A DNA stretch of 64,000 nt from Nitrospira sp. CG24E (GTDB lineage Bacteria; Nitrospirota; Nitrospiria; Nitrospirales; Nitrospiraceae): NCBI GenBank assembly GCA_002869895.2, contig NEWP02000033.1:67348-131347 (forward strand). The letters are read 5' to 3'. Below, in pieces: positions 1 through 8,005 of the stretch. A program made the translations under genes and the position numbers. The notes below the pieces were generated by a model that was given only the letters and a program-made list of their open reading frames with translations, was not told the DNA's origin and did no database searches. Position 1 is the first letter of the stretch. Every line of letters starts with the position of its first letter.

Positions 1-290
1 GTCGCCGCGAGGCTCGGATCTTCGGTTCCGGTCACGGCCATATGGGCCTGGCCGGACTTTACCATCTCCACAGGCCTTGAATTACCGTCCCAGACGACAT
101 CGAGGTAGGCCCGAGGGTTGGCCCTTTCAAATGCATGGGCAAGGGATTCGATGGTCGATAACTCCGGTCCATTGCCGGCGATGGTAAGATTTCCTGCGAT
201 CTCTGCAGGGGCGGCAAAGGCTATGTCCCAGTTAAGCAGAATGCTGAGACCTAGAGAGCACAGGAGCCCCGCGATCATACTCATCTCCAT
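1..290 (-). CDS. PstS-like periplasmic phosphate-binding protein, N-terminal part
   Basis: The gene runs off the left edge; the first 96 codons are visible on the minus strand. They encode a signal peptide (hydrophobic core about residues 5-25, ending near AFA/AP) and then a segment beginning LTIAGNGPELSTIESLAHAF. That is the usual opening of PstS/PBP-like solute-binding domains, in which a beta strand leads to a glycine/serine anion loop and a helix. In that family the protein captures phosphate or a similar oxyanion in the periplasm. The alternative Met codons at residues 3 and 5 are also possible starts. The family call rests on the N-terminal pattern only. Confidence 0.6.
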   Translation of the reverse strand, partial: MEMSMIAGLLCSLGLSILLNWDIAFAAPAEIAGNLTIAGNGPELSTIESLAHAFERANPRAYLDVVWDGNSRPVEMVKSGQAHMAVTGTEDPSLAA

Positions 291-351
291 GGGATAGGGT
301 AGATGGGAGAGGGGAGGACAGCGCTTATTCACATGCAGGCTATAATTCGGC

Positions 352-660
352 TTAGTTTTCCATTGTGCCGCCGGTTGTGGGATCGGCAGCTGGAGCCTCG
401 GCTGGGGCGGCGCGTTTGCTCATCAGGGGCGGAAGTTTGGCGAACTTATCCATCCGCTCATCTAACATACTATAGGCTTTCATTTCGGCGAAGCCGGTTT
501 TGCGGGTTCCTTTCACTTGAGTTGTGCAGGTTGACAGTAACCGCGTGGCGCTCTGGGCATTACAGTGGGGGCAGAGGGTGTCTTCCGCTCTGGCATGAAC
601 GGATTGGTTGGCATCGAAGTGTTTCTCGCATTGGCCGCAACGATACTCGTAGATCGGCAT
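352..660 (-). CDS. FmdB-family zinc ribbon protein
   Basis: A 102-residue protein that opens MPIYEYRCGQC, the hallmark of the FmdB/CxxC regulatory family. Cys8 and Cys11 pair with Cys30 and Cys33 (CPHC) to form one zinc ribbon of about 40 residues. The tail (about 65-102) is low complexity, rich in Ala and Pro. FmdB-type proteins are small putative regulators whose molecular role is poorly defined; the name comes from a methylotroph amide/urea operon. The gene stands alone and is transcribed away from the small plus-strand gene at 788. Confidence 0.85.
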   Translation of the reverse strand: MPIYEYRCGQCEKHFDANQSVHARAEDTLCPHCNAQSATRLLSTCTTQVKGTRKTGFAEMKAYSMLDERMDKFAKLPPLMSKRAAPAEAPAADPTTGGTMEN

Positions 661-787
661 GGTTCGTCTCCTTACGCGAGCTCAAAAAGAGCACAACAAG
701 AGGTCGCTCTTGACCGACTGTTGAGATTTGCCTTATTGTACTCATCTTGTTGGCCTGACTTCCAGTGGTTCAAGGAGGAGGATTTCG

Positions 788-964
788 ATGTCTCTGTTGA
801 TTCGGAAGTATAAGAGTGTCGGTGGAATGATGCAGGAAGAGCGGATCGACGATCCGGATCGAATCGAGCGGTATATGAGGCTTTTTGAGAAGGACGATAT
901 CAAGAAGCTCGAGACGGGCGTAAAGGTTTTCATTGAAAAGGATGAGTGGCAACTCCTGCCCTGA
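788..964 (+). CDS. small conserved hypothetical protein
   Basis: A 58-residue acidic/basic protein beginning MSLLIRKYKSVGGMMQEERI. The start at 788 is preferred because AAGGAGGA lies 8-9 bases upstream; an in-frame longer reading has no such site. The sequence is predicted helical (RIERYMRLFEKDDIKKLE) with no cysteines, signal or membrane segment. I do not recognise the family. Confidence 0.5.
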   Translation: MSLLIRKYKSVGGMMQEERIDDPDRIERYMRLFEKDDIKKLETGVKVFIEKDEWQLLP

Positions 965-1047
965 GTGAGGGGTAAAGGGTAAGGAGCGATGGATTAAGGT
1001 GGCTTCGTTCTCATACCCCCTCACGCTTCACGCCTAACTGGTCCTCC

Positions 1048-1257
1048 ATGGCCTATTGGATTCACATCGCGCGCTCAATCGATCGAGTCACGCTCCATAA
1101 GGATCGTTGTTCCGAGGTTCCGTCGACATCGATCGGCTCCTCAACCGATTTTTGGGAAGGCGGATGGTTCGATTACAGGGATAAGGAGAGAGCCCTGGCG
1201 GCAATGGAACAGGCAGGGACAACTGAACGGCGGCGTTGTGCGTTGTGCAAAGCCTAA
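1048..1257 (+). CDS. small hypothetical protein
   Basis: A 69-residue soluble protein with two Trp-rich stretches (MAYWIHIAR and FWEGGWFDYRDKERALAAM) and a C-terminal RRCALCKA, which gives a CxxC close to the end. No family is recognised. No strong Shine-Dalgarno sequence precedes ATG 1048, but base composition matches the neighbouring genes. It is followed at once by a long imperfect hairpin. Confidence 0.5.
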   Translation: MAYWIHIARSIDRVTLHKDRCSEVPSTSIGSSTDFWEGGWFDYRDKERALAAMEQAGTTERRRCALCKA

Positions 1258-1261
1258 ACAG

Positions 1262-1370
1262 TCGAAGTTCTGAGCGCTGGGTTCCAAGTGCTGAGTTGCG
1301 GACAGCTCGGTTGCTTCGGTTTCGCCCGAATACTCAGAACCCATAACTCAACACTCAGCACTGCTTCGAT
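1262..1370. repeat. long imperfect inverted repeat before eamA
   Basis: The arms are about 1266-1297 and 1332-1362. The reverse complement of the right arm agrees with the left at about two thirds of positions, and TCGAAG/CTTCGA closes the outer end. Variants of CTGAG(T/C) recur inside both arms. The element ends 4 bases before the eamA start codon and replaces any recognisable ribosome-binding site there. Confidence 0.55.
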
Positions 1371-1373
1371 TCC

Positions 1374-2243
1374 ATGCCACGATTTGCACTCCTATTGACC
1401 ACGTTTATCTGGGGCGCGACGTTTCCCGCCACCAAAGCGGTGTTGGAGCAGCTTCCCCCACTGTCATTTCTCTTTCTTCGATTTCTCCTGGGAGCGTTGC
1501 TGGTCGGCGGCGGGTTTTTATTGTGGCGATTGCGTTTGCACCGTGAGCAGGCAGTCTTGCGTGCCAGCGCGATCGCCACCAGCTGGTTGTTTCTCGGCTA
1601 TGTCTTCCAGACGGTCGGACTGTACTATACGACCTCTTCGAATTCTGCTTTCATTACGGCGCTCTATGTCGTTATCGTGCCATTGATTCTGCGCCGATTC
1701 GGCTGGCGTGTGTGGTTAGCGACGGGAATTGCTACGGTGGGGCTTTGGTTGCTGGTGAAGCCAAGCGCATCGGGCAATCTTGGGGACTTCTTGACGCTCG
1801 GCGGTGCGATCGCGTTTGCCGCTCACATTGCCTGCCTCGAGCGGTTTACCCGCGAGGTGGATGCGCCCTCCCTGTTTGCTTGGCAAATGGCGGCGATGGT
1901 CGTGTTGCTGCTTCCCACCCTTCTGATTGAACGGGCGCCGGTTCAGGCCTTTGCTCCGACGGCACTGTTGCTAGTCGGACTGGGGGTGACCGGGGGACTG
2001 GCAACCGGAGCCTTTGCCGTTCAAATGTGGGTGCAGCGCATTGTACCGGCGCAGCAGGTGGCGTTGATTTTTGCCTCAGAACCGGCTTATGCAGCCGGGC
2101 TCTCCTGGTACTTTCTGGGAGAAACATTGGACCTTCAGGGGTGGGTTGGGAGTGGGCTGATTTTGTTGGCGGTGTTGGTGGGCGCTTATGGAAGCGGCCC
2201 GCAGCCGCCGTTACCCTCGGTCGGCACTGTGCAGCCGGCTTAA
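1374..2243 (+). CDS. EamA/DMT-superfamily transporter
   Basis: A 289-residue integral membrane protein with about ten hydrophobic helices arranged as two EamA repeats (about residues 1-135 and 140-275). The opening LLTTFIWGATFPATKAVLEQ and the loop FLFLRFLLGALLVGG are typical of DMT exporters (RhaT/YdcZ-like). The second repeat carries the usual SAEPAYAALLSWYFLGE-like stretch. Family members export small metabolites or amino acids; the substrate cannot be read from sequence. No ribosome-binding site is evident, and a hairpin abuts the start. Confidence 0.88.
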   Translation: MPRFALLLTTFIWGATFPATKAVLEQLPPLSFLFLRFLLGALLVGGGFLLWRLRLHREQAVLRASAIATSWLFLGYVFQTVGLYYTTSSNSAFITALYVVIVPLILRRFGWRVWLATGIATVGLWLLVKPSASGNLGDFLTLGGAIAFAAHIACLERFTREVDAPSLFAWQMAAMVVLLLPTLLIERAPVQAFAPTALLLVGLGVTGGLATGAFAVQMWVQRIVPAQQVALIFASEPAYAAGLSWYFLGETLDLQGWVGSGLILLAVLVGAYGSGPQPPLPSVGTVQPA

Positions 2244-2261
2244 CTCATTACGGGGAGTCAC

Positions 2262-2729
2262 ATGTCGCAAAAATTTGGCAATGGACGCTGGGTGCAAGAG
2301 GGGTTTCTGGATAATCGCGTGAATGGATCAATCGTGGGACGGATCGTGTTTGCGGTGATCGGTCCTGTCGATATGTATTTACGAGGCAATTTCAAGCCCG
2401 ATATCGAGGGACAAGTCATTCAGTTTCGGAACCATCGATTTGAGGACGAAGATGTTGCCGGGCAGGTGCTTGGCGATATGGAAAACCCACAGATCGGGGA
2501 TGTGAACCTGATTTCGTTCGACCCCCATCCGAACCTCGCTCCTCATCCGTACATCGAATGGTTCTCTGCGGGGAAGAGGCACTATCGGATCGAACTGGAA
2601 CCGCCGGATGCCTGGATCGTTCCTGCCTCTGATGTGGGAGAGCTAGACCTGGTGAGCCGAACGATTCGTGAGGCGCTTGCCGGGCGTGTGACGGAGTCAC
2701 CGGCCAGGCAAGCCACTGATTGGATGTAA
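2262..2729 (+). CDS. hypothetical protein, 155 aa
   Basis: A soluble 155-residue protein that opens MSQKFGNGRWVQEGFLDNR, only 18 bases downstream of eamA, and closes just before a strong hairpin. It therefore looks like the last gene of that unit. The middle reads like a beta-rich domain (GRIVFAVIGPVDMYLRGNF, then GDVNLISFDPHPNLAPHPY). There is no signal peptide, cysteine cluster or catalytic signature I can name. The protein is clearly coding by composition but unassigned. Confidence 0.6.
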   Translation: MSQKFGNGRWVQEGFLDNRVNGSIVGRIVFAVIGPVDMYLRGNFKPDIEGQVIQFRNHRFEDEDVAGQVLGDMENPQIGDVNLISFDPHPNLAPHPYIEWFSAGKRHYRIELEPPDAWIVPASDVGELDLVSRTIREALAGRVTESPARQATDWM

Positions 2730-2730
2730 T

Positions 2731-2764
2731 GGCCTATGGGAAGGCAGGCAATCCCATAGGCCAT
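2731..2764 (+). terminator. hairpin terminator after the eamA unit
   Basis: A perfect 12-bp stem (TGGCCTATGGGA with TCCCATAGGCCA) around a 10-base loop starts one base after the stop codon. A moderately T-rich tail (CTCCTTTATTTA) follows. It sits between a plus-strand gene and the convergent rlpA gene, so it may act on both strands. Confidence 0.7.
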
Positions 2765-2776
2765 ACGCTCCTTTAT

Positions 2777-3619
2777 TTAGACGAGAAATGAACGAGGCCT
2801 ACTTTGATAAGCCTTCGTAATGTCAAGATTTTTTGAGTATGGCGTAAGGCCAGACGCCGGGTCTGAAGAGGAAGCCCCAATAGTTCTGTTGTGCCATACC
2901 CACGACCGTTCAAAAAATGAAACTCCGGCAGCCAGGCTGAGAGGCTGAGGGAACTGGGCGACAATGGCGGTCGAAATTTCCGTATGGTCTGTATAGTCTG
3001 GCGCCTGCAGCCCTATCAAACGTCTGGCACGTTGCTGGATCCAGATATCGCCAAACGGTTGCCGAATGGGATAGGCCAGTTGGGGGGCAGACTTTTCCCA
3101 ATCTGAAAAAGAGGCCTCTGTGGCCCCTGATGGGATTAGACTACCGAGAATGAGGGCAACCGATGCTGTCTCCATGGCCTTAGAAGAGAGCAGGGCAGAT
3201 GGCCGTCGTTCTCCAACCACCTGAACCCGTACAACGGAAAGGCCCCCTTCCGTCATTCCTAACTGAGCTGCTGCCCCGCGAGAAAGATCGAGGATCCTAT
3301 TTTTGACATAGGGACCCCGGTCGGTGATTTTCACATGGGCATGCTTTCCATTCTTGAGATTGACAACTCGGACTACGCTGCCGAGCGGGAGGGTCCTATG
3401 GGCAGCGGTCAAGGCTTCCATGTCAAACAGCTCACCGTTGGCCGCCTGTTTGCCATGAAACGATTGGCCATACCAGGATGCGACCCCGCGATCCTCAATC
3501 CCCACGTCCAAGGGAGAGGCCCCTTTGGGGACCCATGAACAGGCACTCAGGAGCATCCCCAGACTGAGACTCAGCACCCATAACAGCTGCCGGCTGCCTC
3601 CGAGAAATCGACTGAGCAT
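2777..3619 (-). CDS. rlpA: RlpA-like septal ring lytic transglycosylase lipoprotein
   Basis: A 280-residue lipoprotein. From the start at 3619, which has AAGAGGTG upstream, there is a type II signal peptide with lipobox LLSAC and lipidated Cys27. A double-psi beta-barrel follows at about residues 45-137 with the family motifs GVASWYGQSFHGKQAANGE, HRTLPLGS and KITDRGPY (Asp100). RlpA enzymes cleave naked glycan strands at the septum. The C-terminal 140 residues show no SPOR signature I can assign, and two stretches there are unusual for the family. A longer reading to 3709 lacks a good start. Confidence 0.85.
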   Translation of the reverse strand: MLSRFLGGSRQLLWVLSLSLGMLLSACSWVPKGASPLDVGIEDRGVASWYGQSFHGKQAANGELFDMEALTAAHRTLPLGSVVRVVNLKNGKHAHVKITDRGPYVKNRILDLSRGAAAQLGMTEGGLSVVRVQVVGERRPSALLSSKAMETASVALILGSLIPSGATEASFSDWEKSAPQLAYPIRQPFGDIWIQQRARRLIGLQAPDYTDHTEISTAIVAQFPQPLSLAAGVSFFERSWVWHNRTIGASSSDPASGLTPYSKNLDITKAYQSRPRSFLV

Positions 3620-4189
3620 CAAACACCTCTTGTTCCTGGTTAAGCCGACTGTCACACAGGATACTGGCCTGTGTTCCCCCACAGTACGGCCCAACTGGTC
3701 GTTCAACAATACCGAGAGCGTAGCCCTATCCCCCTACCTTGGGATGAAGGGACCGAGTAAGGCTGCCAGAAAACTGTACGACAATGAACCATCAATAAAT
3801 ATTGGCCTGTACCCTACTTGGCAGCTGAAAAACCATCTCGGTACGTGAAACGCCCGTAGTCCGCATGCCAGGCTCAACAGGGGCACAGGTTTCCAGGTTG
3901 TTCGAAAAGGCCGTCTTCCTCGTTTGTCTTCTCTGGCAGACTCAGGTAGAGAACTCTCGTGTGCTGCGCTCCACAGATTTCGAGAAAGCAGCCGACGGAC
4001 TTTTCACCAGGATATTAGGGGGCCATTTATAGAAGAAAGTACTTGTTCCCGTCAACCCATGATCGGTACAAACAAGGAGGGTTTGATTCACCAGGATTGA
4101 AACTGCCAACAGCCCATCTACCTCGAAGATTACCCTTGGACCCAGTAACGACCCCACCCGGTACAGTTCAATGGCCTGAATCAGAAGCG
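3620..4189. other. intergenic region without a gene
   Basis: About 570 bases between rlpA and the next minus-strand gene. Short open frames on both strands lack family signatures and ribosome-binding sites. I see no long hairpin, tRNA or clear promoter. It should hold the promoter of rlpA near its left end. Confidence 0.5.
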
Positions 4190-4534
4190 CTATTGAACTT
4201 GAATGGTCTGAGCAATAACCCCATCACGCTGTTTGACATAGGTCAGCCATGCCTCCTCACCCACTCTGATCATTTGCAGCGCGATCCTTGTCCTTTTTCG
4301 TACAATCCTGGTTTGTGCTGTGACCTTAGCCCCAACCGTCATATCGTTGTGCCGGGTCAAGGGTGTCTTGATGACAATCATGTAGGGGGCTTGGGCGATA
4401 TTCACGGCGATGACTTGGCCATGGACCCGATAGGTCCGTCCATCGGCTGCCTCAACGTCAGATGGGATAGAGGACAGTATTATCAACGTAGCGACAGCGA
4501 ACAATGCCATCCACGCTTGACCCGTCCTGAACAT
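4190..4534 (-). CDS. secreted hypothetical protein, OB-fold-like
   Basis: A 114-residue protein with an N-terminal signal peptide (hydrophobic residues 9-25, cleavage near VEAADG). The mature part is about 85 residues and beta-rich: YRVHGQVIAVNIAQAP, then GAKVTAQTRIVRK, then GEEAWLTYVKQRDGVIAQTI. The spacing of strands suggests a small OB-like barrel, which is inference only. ATG 4534 is preceded by AAAGGAAA; the open frame extends upstream to 4666 without support. Probably periplasmic; no named family. Confidence 0.55.
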   Translation of the reverse strand: MFRTGQAWMALFAVATLIILSSIPSDVEAADGRTYRVHGQVIAVNIAQAPYMIVIKTPLTRHNDMTVGAKVTAQTRIVRKRTRIALQMIRVGEEAWLTYVKQRDGVIAQTIQVQ

Positions 4535-4736
4535 GGATAGATTTCCTTTCGGCAGGCCTGTGCATGCGAGGGCGGACTCTATCAGGGTGGAGAAAATGTG
4601 TAAAGTTACACGGATTGGAACACGATATTGACTGCCCCAATCCGACTGAGTAAGATGCCGACGCACTGCCTGGTAGGGTGCCTCTTGACCAACCAGCGGG
4701 CAATATTCCCCAACTCAATCGCTCCAATCACCACAT

Positions 4737-5708
4737 ATGATTGAAGTTCAGCAGATTACGAAGCGGTATGGACAACATACCGCTCTAGATCGCGTCAGTT
4801 TCTCCGTTGCCAAGGGCGAGGTGTTGGCATTCCTGGGTCCGAACGGGGCCGGTAAGACCACCACGATGCGTATCCTGACCTGTTTTATGCCATCCACCGA
4901 GGGGACCGCGAAGGTAGCAGGATTTGATTGTGCGGACCAGCCAATGGAGGTGAAGCGCCGGATTGGCTATTTACCTGAGACGCCTCCGGTATACCAGGAA
5001 TTGACGGTCGCAGAATATCTTACGTTCGTGGGCCGCCTTCGCGGTCTGAGCGGGAAAACTCTCACCTCATCCATGCAGCGTGAAGTCGAGCGGCTCGGTC
5101 TTGGCACGGTACAACAGCGGCTCATCGGGAATCTGTCGCGCGGATTTCGTCAACGAGTTGGGTTGGCCCAAGCGCTGCTGCACGATCCCCCGATCTTAAT
5201 TCTGGATGAACCGACCGTCGGCCTCGATCCCAAACAGATTATCGAAATTCGAGAATTGATCAAGAACCTGGCGGGTTCCCATTCTGTGATTCTGAGCACC
5301 CACATTCTCCCCGAAGCCACCGCCGTCTGTCAGCGCGTGGTGATCATCAGCGGCGGGCGTATCGTGGCCGAAGATACACCGGAGCAGCTTTCGGCTCGCC
5401 TACGCCAGTCCGAGAAGATTTCGCTGACACTCAAATCACCCGCCGCCGACACGAACAGTCGTTTGAAGGCAGTGCGGGGGGTTCAAAACGTTTTTTCGAG
5501 TGGCGACTCCGGTACCTATCTTCTGGAGTGCGAGCTTGGGAAGGACGTGCGGGAAGAAGTCGCCCGCTTGGCGGTTGCCAGTGGATGGGGACTGCTCGAA
5601 CTGAAAGCCATTTCCATGACGTTGGAAGACGTGTTCCTTCAATTGACCAGACATGAGGAAGCTCTCGCGCCGGAAGCGGTAGTCGCCTCAGTAGAACCGG
5701 CCGGTTAG
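4737..5708 (+). CDS. ABC transporter ATP-binding protein, GldA-like
   Basis: A 323-residue ABC ATPase. Walker A GPNGAGKTT is at residues 34-42, the signature LSRGFRQ at 133-139 and Walker B ILILDEP at 153-159, followed by a C-terminal extension of about 90 residues typical of the CcmA/GldA subgroup. It should energise the permease encoded 5 bases downstream. This is the first gene of a four-gene unit with a GldF-like permease, a GldG-like protein and a DUF4340 protein. In Bacteroidetes the Gld trio is linked to gliding; elsewhere the substrate is unknown. Confidence 0.9.
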   Translation: MIEVQQITKRYGQHTALDRVSFSVAKGEVLAFLGPNGAGKTTTMRILTCFMPSTEGTAKVAGFDCADQPMEVKRRIGYLPETPPVYQELTVAEYLTFVGRLRGLSGKTLTSSMQREVERLGLGTVQQRLIGNLSRGFRQRVGLAQALLHDPPILILDEPTVGLDPKQIIEIRELIKNLAGSHSVILSTHILPEATAVCQRVVIISGGRIVAEDTPEQLSARLRQSEKISLTLKSPAADTNSRLKAVRGVQNVFSSGDSGTYLLECELGKDVREEVARLAVASGWGLLELKAISMTLEDVFLQLTRHEEALAPEAVVASVEPAG

Positions 5709-5713
5709 CCAGC

Positions 5714-6481
5714 ATGACTCCAGTCCAAGCGATCATTGCAAAAGAGCTGCGTTCGTATTTCGTCTCGCCCGTGGTGTATGCGGTGGGAGCCGTGTTTCTC
5801 CTGGTCGTGGGGCTGCTCGCCTATCTCTATGTGGTCTTTGCCGGAGCCCAGGCCATTCAACTGATGCAGGTGCAGGGAAGCGCCCAACTCAATCTGAACG
5901 ATCTGGTCTTCCGAAATCTGTTTGCCAGCACCAGGTTTATCCTTCTGATTATTCTGCCCATCCTGACGATGCGGTTATTCGCCGAAGAACGCAAGCTCCG
6001 CACCTTTGAATTCTTACTGACCTCTCCGATCCGTATCAATGAAATCGTAATCGGCAAGTTCATGGGCGTATTTCTCGTGTTTCTGGGCTTACTCGGACTG
6101 ACCAGCATTATGCCGCTCATGCTCGCCCTATTCAGCGATTTCGATTGGTATCCCATACTGACCGGGTATCTTGGATTGGTCCTACTCGGCGCCCTCTTTC
6201 TCTCCGTCGGCGTGCTGGCCTCGGCCTTGACCGAAAACCAGATTGTCGCAGCCTTCGTGAGTATCGGCCTGTTACTGGTCCTCTGGCTCCTCTCGGGATT
6301 GGGATCACTGCTGGGGGATACGGCAGTCGGGCAGGCTGTTTCGTATGTGTCGTTCATGGAGCACTACGATCATTTGGTCCGTGGGCTGGTCGACACGAAG
6401 GACCTCGTGTATTTTTTCAGCGCGGTGGTCTTGATGCTCTTTTTAGCCCACCGGGTGGTGGACTCGGCACGGTGGAAATGA
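5714..6481 (+). CDS. ABC-2 type permease, GldF-like
   Basis: A 255-residue inner-membrane permease with about six hydrophobic helices. The N-terminus (AIIAKELRSYFVSPVVYAVG) and the central loop (MRLFAEERKLRTFEFLLTSP) are characteristic of the GldF/NosY-like ABC-2 family. It follows the ATPase gene by 5 bases and its stop codon overlaps the ATG of the next gene, so the products are probably made together as one complex. Confidence 0.9.
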   Translation: MTPVQAIIAKELRSYFVSPVVYAVGAVFLLVVGLLAYLYVVFAGAQAIQLMQVQGSAQLNLNDLVFRNLFASTRFILLIILPILTMRLFAEERKLRTFEFLLTSPIRINEIVIGKFMGVFLVFLGLLGLTSIMPLMLALFSDFDWYPILTGYLGLVLLGALFLSVGVLASALTENQIVAAFVSIGLLLVLWLLSGLGSLLGDTAVGQAVSYVSFMEHYDHLVRGLVDTKDLVYFFSAVVLMLFLAHRVVDSARWK

Positions 6482-8001
6482 ACCTCAAGACGATTCCGCT
6501 TGGCATAATCGGAGTGACTCTCGCCGTGGCCGGAGCGATCGGCTACAGCCTCGTCCCGGAGAAACTCTGGCTGGTCACTCTCCTCGAAGGATCGGCGCTC
6601 CTCTGCCTCATTGTTTTTTTTGTCGTTCATTTCATCAGCCTGAAAGCCTTCTCCTCCCGCCGTTCTACGCGCATGGGCGCAAACAGTCTGCTGATGATTG
6701 TCCTGTTCATCGGTATTCTCCTGATCGTCAATTTTCTTGCCGCCCGCCACTCCATTCGCTGGGATCTGTCGGAGAACCAGAACTTCTCCCTCGCTCCTCA
6801 AACGTATCGCATATTGCGGAATCTCTCGCGGGAGGTGAGCATCACCGTCTTCACCAGAGAAAAGGATCCCGGTTATCAATCGTACAAAGAACGGCTTGAC
6901 AGTTATCGGCAGGCAAGCCCGAAGATCTCAGTGGAGTTCGTGGATCCGGAGCGCCAGCCAAAAATCGCCCAAAACTATGGCATTACAAGAACCGATATGG
7001 CCATTTTCCAAAGCGCCGGTCAGACGGTTCGGGTCACCGCTCCCTCGGAAGTGGAACTGACAGGGGCTCTGATCCGCGTGTCTCAAGACAGTAAGAAACA
7101 GGTGTTGTTTCTCGAAGGGCACGGGGAACCGAGTCTCGACGATCGAGAGCGAACGGGACTATTTTCCGCGCGAGAGATCTTGATCAAGCAGGGCTACGAT
7201 GTCGGCACGGTCAGCTTGCTCAAAGAGGAGGCGGTGCCGGATCACACCGCCATTCTCGTCGTAGCTGGGCCTCGTCGTCCGGTAATCGCCGAGGAGCAAG
7301 AGCGGATTCACAGCTATGTCGAAAAGGGCGGCCATCTTCTGCTCCTCATCGACCCTGATACCCAGGCCGACCTGAATCCTCTGCTCAAGCGATGGGGCCT
7401 GGGAGTCGGTCCCGGAGCGCTGGTCGATTTGCAAGATCGGCTTGCCCAAGCGGATCTGACGTCTCTGCTTGTCCGCACGTTCACAGAACATGAGATTACA
7501 CAGGACCTCTCTGCCGCTGTGCTGTTTCCTCTCGCGCGACATATTACCTTTGATGAACAGGCCGGCAACGCATGGGACTATGTACCGCTTGCCAGAACGT
7601 CGCCGAACAGCTGGGCAGAAACCGACATGAAGGGCCGCGTCGTGAGTCTCGACGAAAAGGAAGATATCAAAGGCCCTCTGTCGATGGCCGCGGCCCTCTC
7701 ACCGAAGACCGTGCAGGAGGAAGGCAAACCGCATCCTGCGATCGTAGTCATCGGCAATTCTACATTTGCGACCAATGCCTTTGTGAATTTTCCCGGCAAC
7801 AGCGACTTTTTCCTCCACACGGCTGCGTGGCTGGCTGAAGAACGGAACATGATGGCGATCGTTCCAAAAGATTCCGCGCTTCGCCCATTTACCCCCAACC
7901 CCTTGCAGGAACGAGCGCTGCTTTACCTCCAGGTCATTCTTCTGCCTGCCGCCATGTTGTTCTCCGGAATTGTCGTTTGGCGCAAACGACGACGATTGTA
8001 G
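6478..8001 (+). CDS. GldG-family ABC accessory membrane protein
   Basis: A 507-residue protein that starts at the ATGA overlap with the permease gene. Three N-terminal hydrophobic helices (to about residue 90) precede RWDLSENQNFSLAPQT, a diagnostic GldG motif. A large extracytoplasmic region follows, with sequences such as VLFLEGHGEPSL and LLLIDPD that resemble the DUF4350/GldG solute-binding-like fold. It ends with one transmembrane helix and a basic tail (VWRKRRRL). It is the likely periplasmic partner of the ATPase and permease. Confidence 0.87.
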   Translation: MNLKTIPLGIIGVTLAVAGAIGYSLVPEKLWLVTLLEGSALLCLIVFFVVHFISLKAFSSRRSTRMGANSLLMIVLFIGILLIVNFLAARHSIRWDLSENQNFSLAPQTYRILRNLSREVSITVFTREKDPGYQSYKERLDSYRQASPKISVEFVDPERQPKIAQNYGITRTDMAIFQSAGQTVRVTAPSEVELTGALIRVSQDSKKQVLFLEGHGEPSLDDRERTGLFSAREILIKQGYDVGTVSLLKEEAVPDHTAILVVAGPRRPVIAEEQERIHSYVEKGGHLLLLIDPDTQADLNPLLKRWGLGVGPGALVDLQDRLAQADLTSLLVRTFTEHEITQDLSAAVLFPLARHITFDEQAGNAWDYVPLARTSPNSWAETDMKGRVVSLDEKEDIKGPLSMAAALSPKTVQEEGKPHPAIVVIGNSTFATNAFVNFPGNSDFFLHTAAWLAEERNMMAIVPKDSALRPFTPNPLQERALLYLQVILLPAAMLFSGIVVWRKRRRL

Positions 8002-8005
8002 ATCG

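Noticed and set aside
303..713. Plus-strand open frame over the FmdB gene
   Set aside because: It is antisense to a gene with clear zinc-ribbon cysteines and has no domain of its own.
3942..4157. 71-codon minus-strand frame
   Set aside because: It has low complexity and no ribosome-binding site or family signature.
5857..6357. Minus-strand open frame over the permease gene
   Set aside because: It is a shadow frame of the GldF-like gene, which has a clear family match and operon overlap.
6145..6477. Upstream extension of the GldG-like gene
   Set aside because: It overlaps the permease gene in another frame and has no family similarity; the ATGA overlap at 6478 is a better start.
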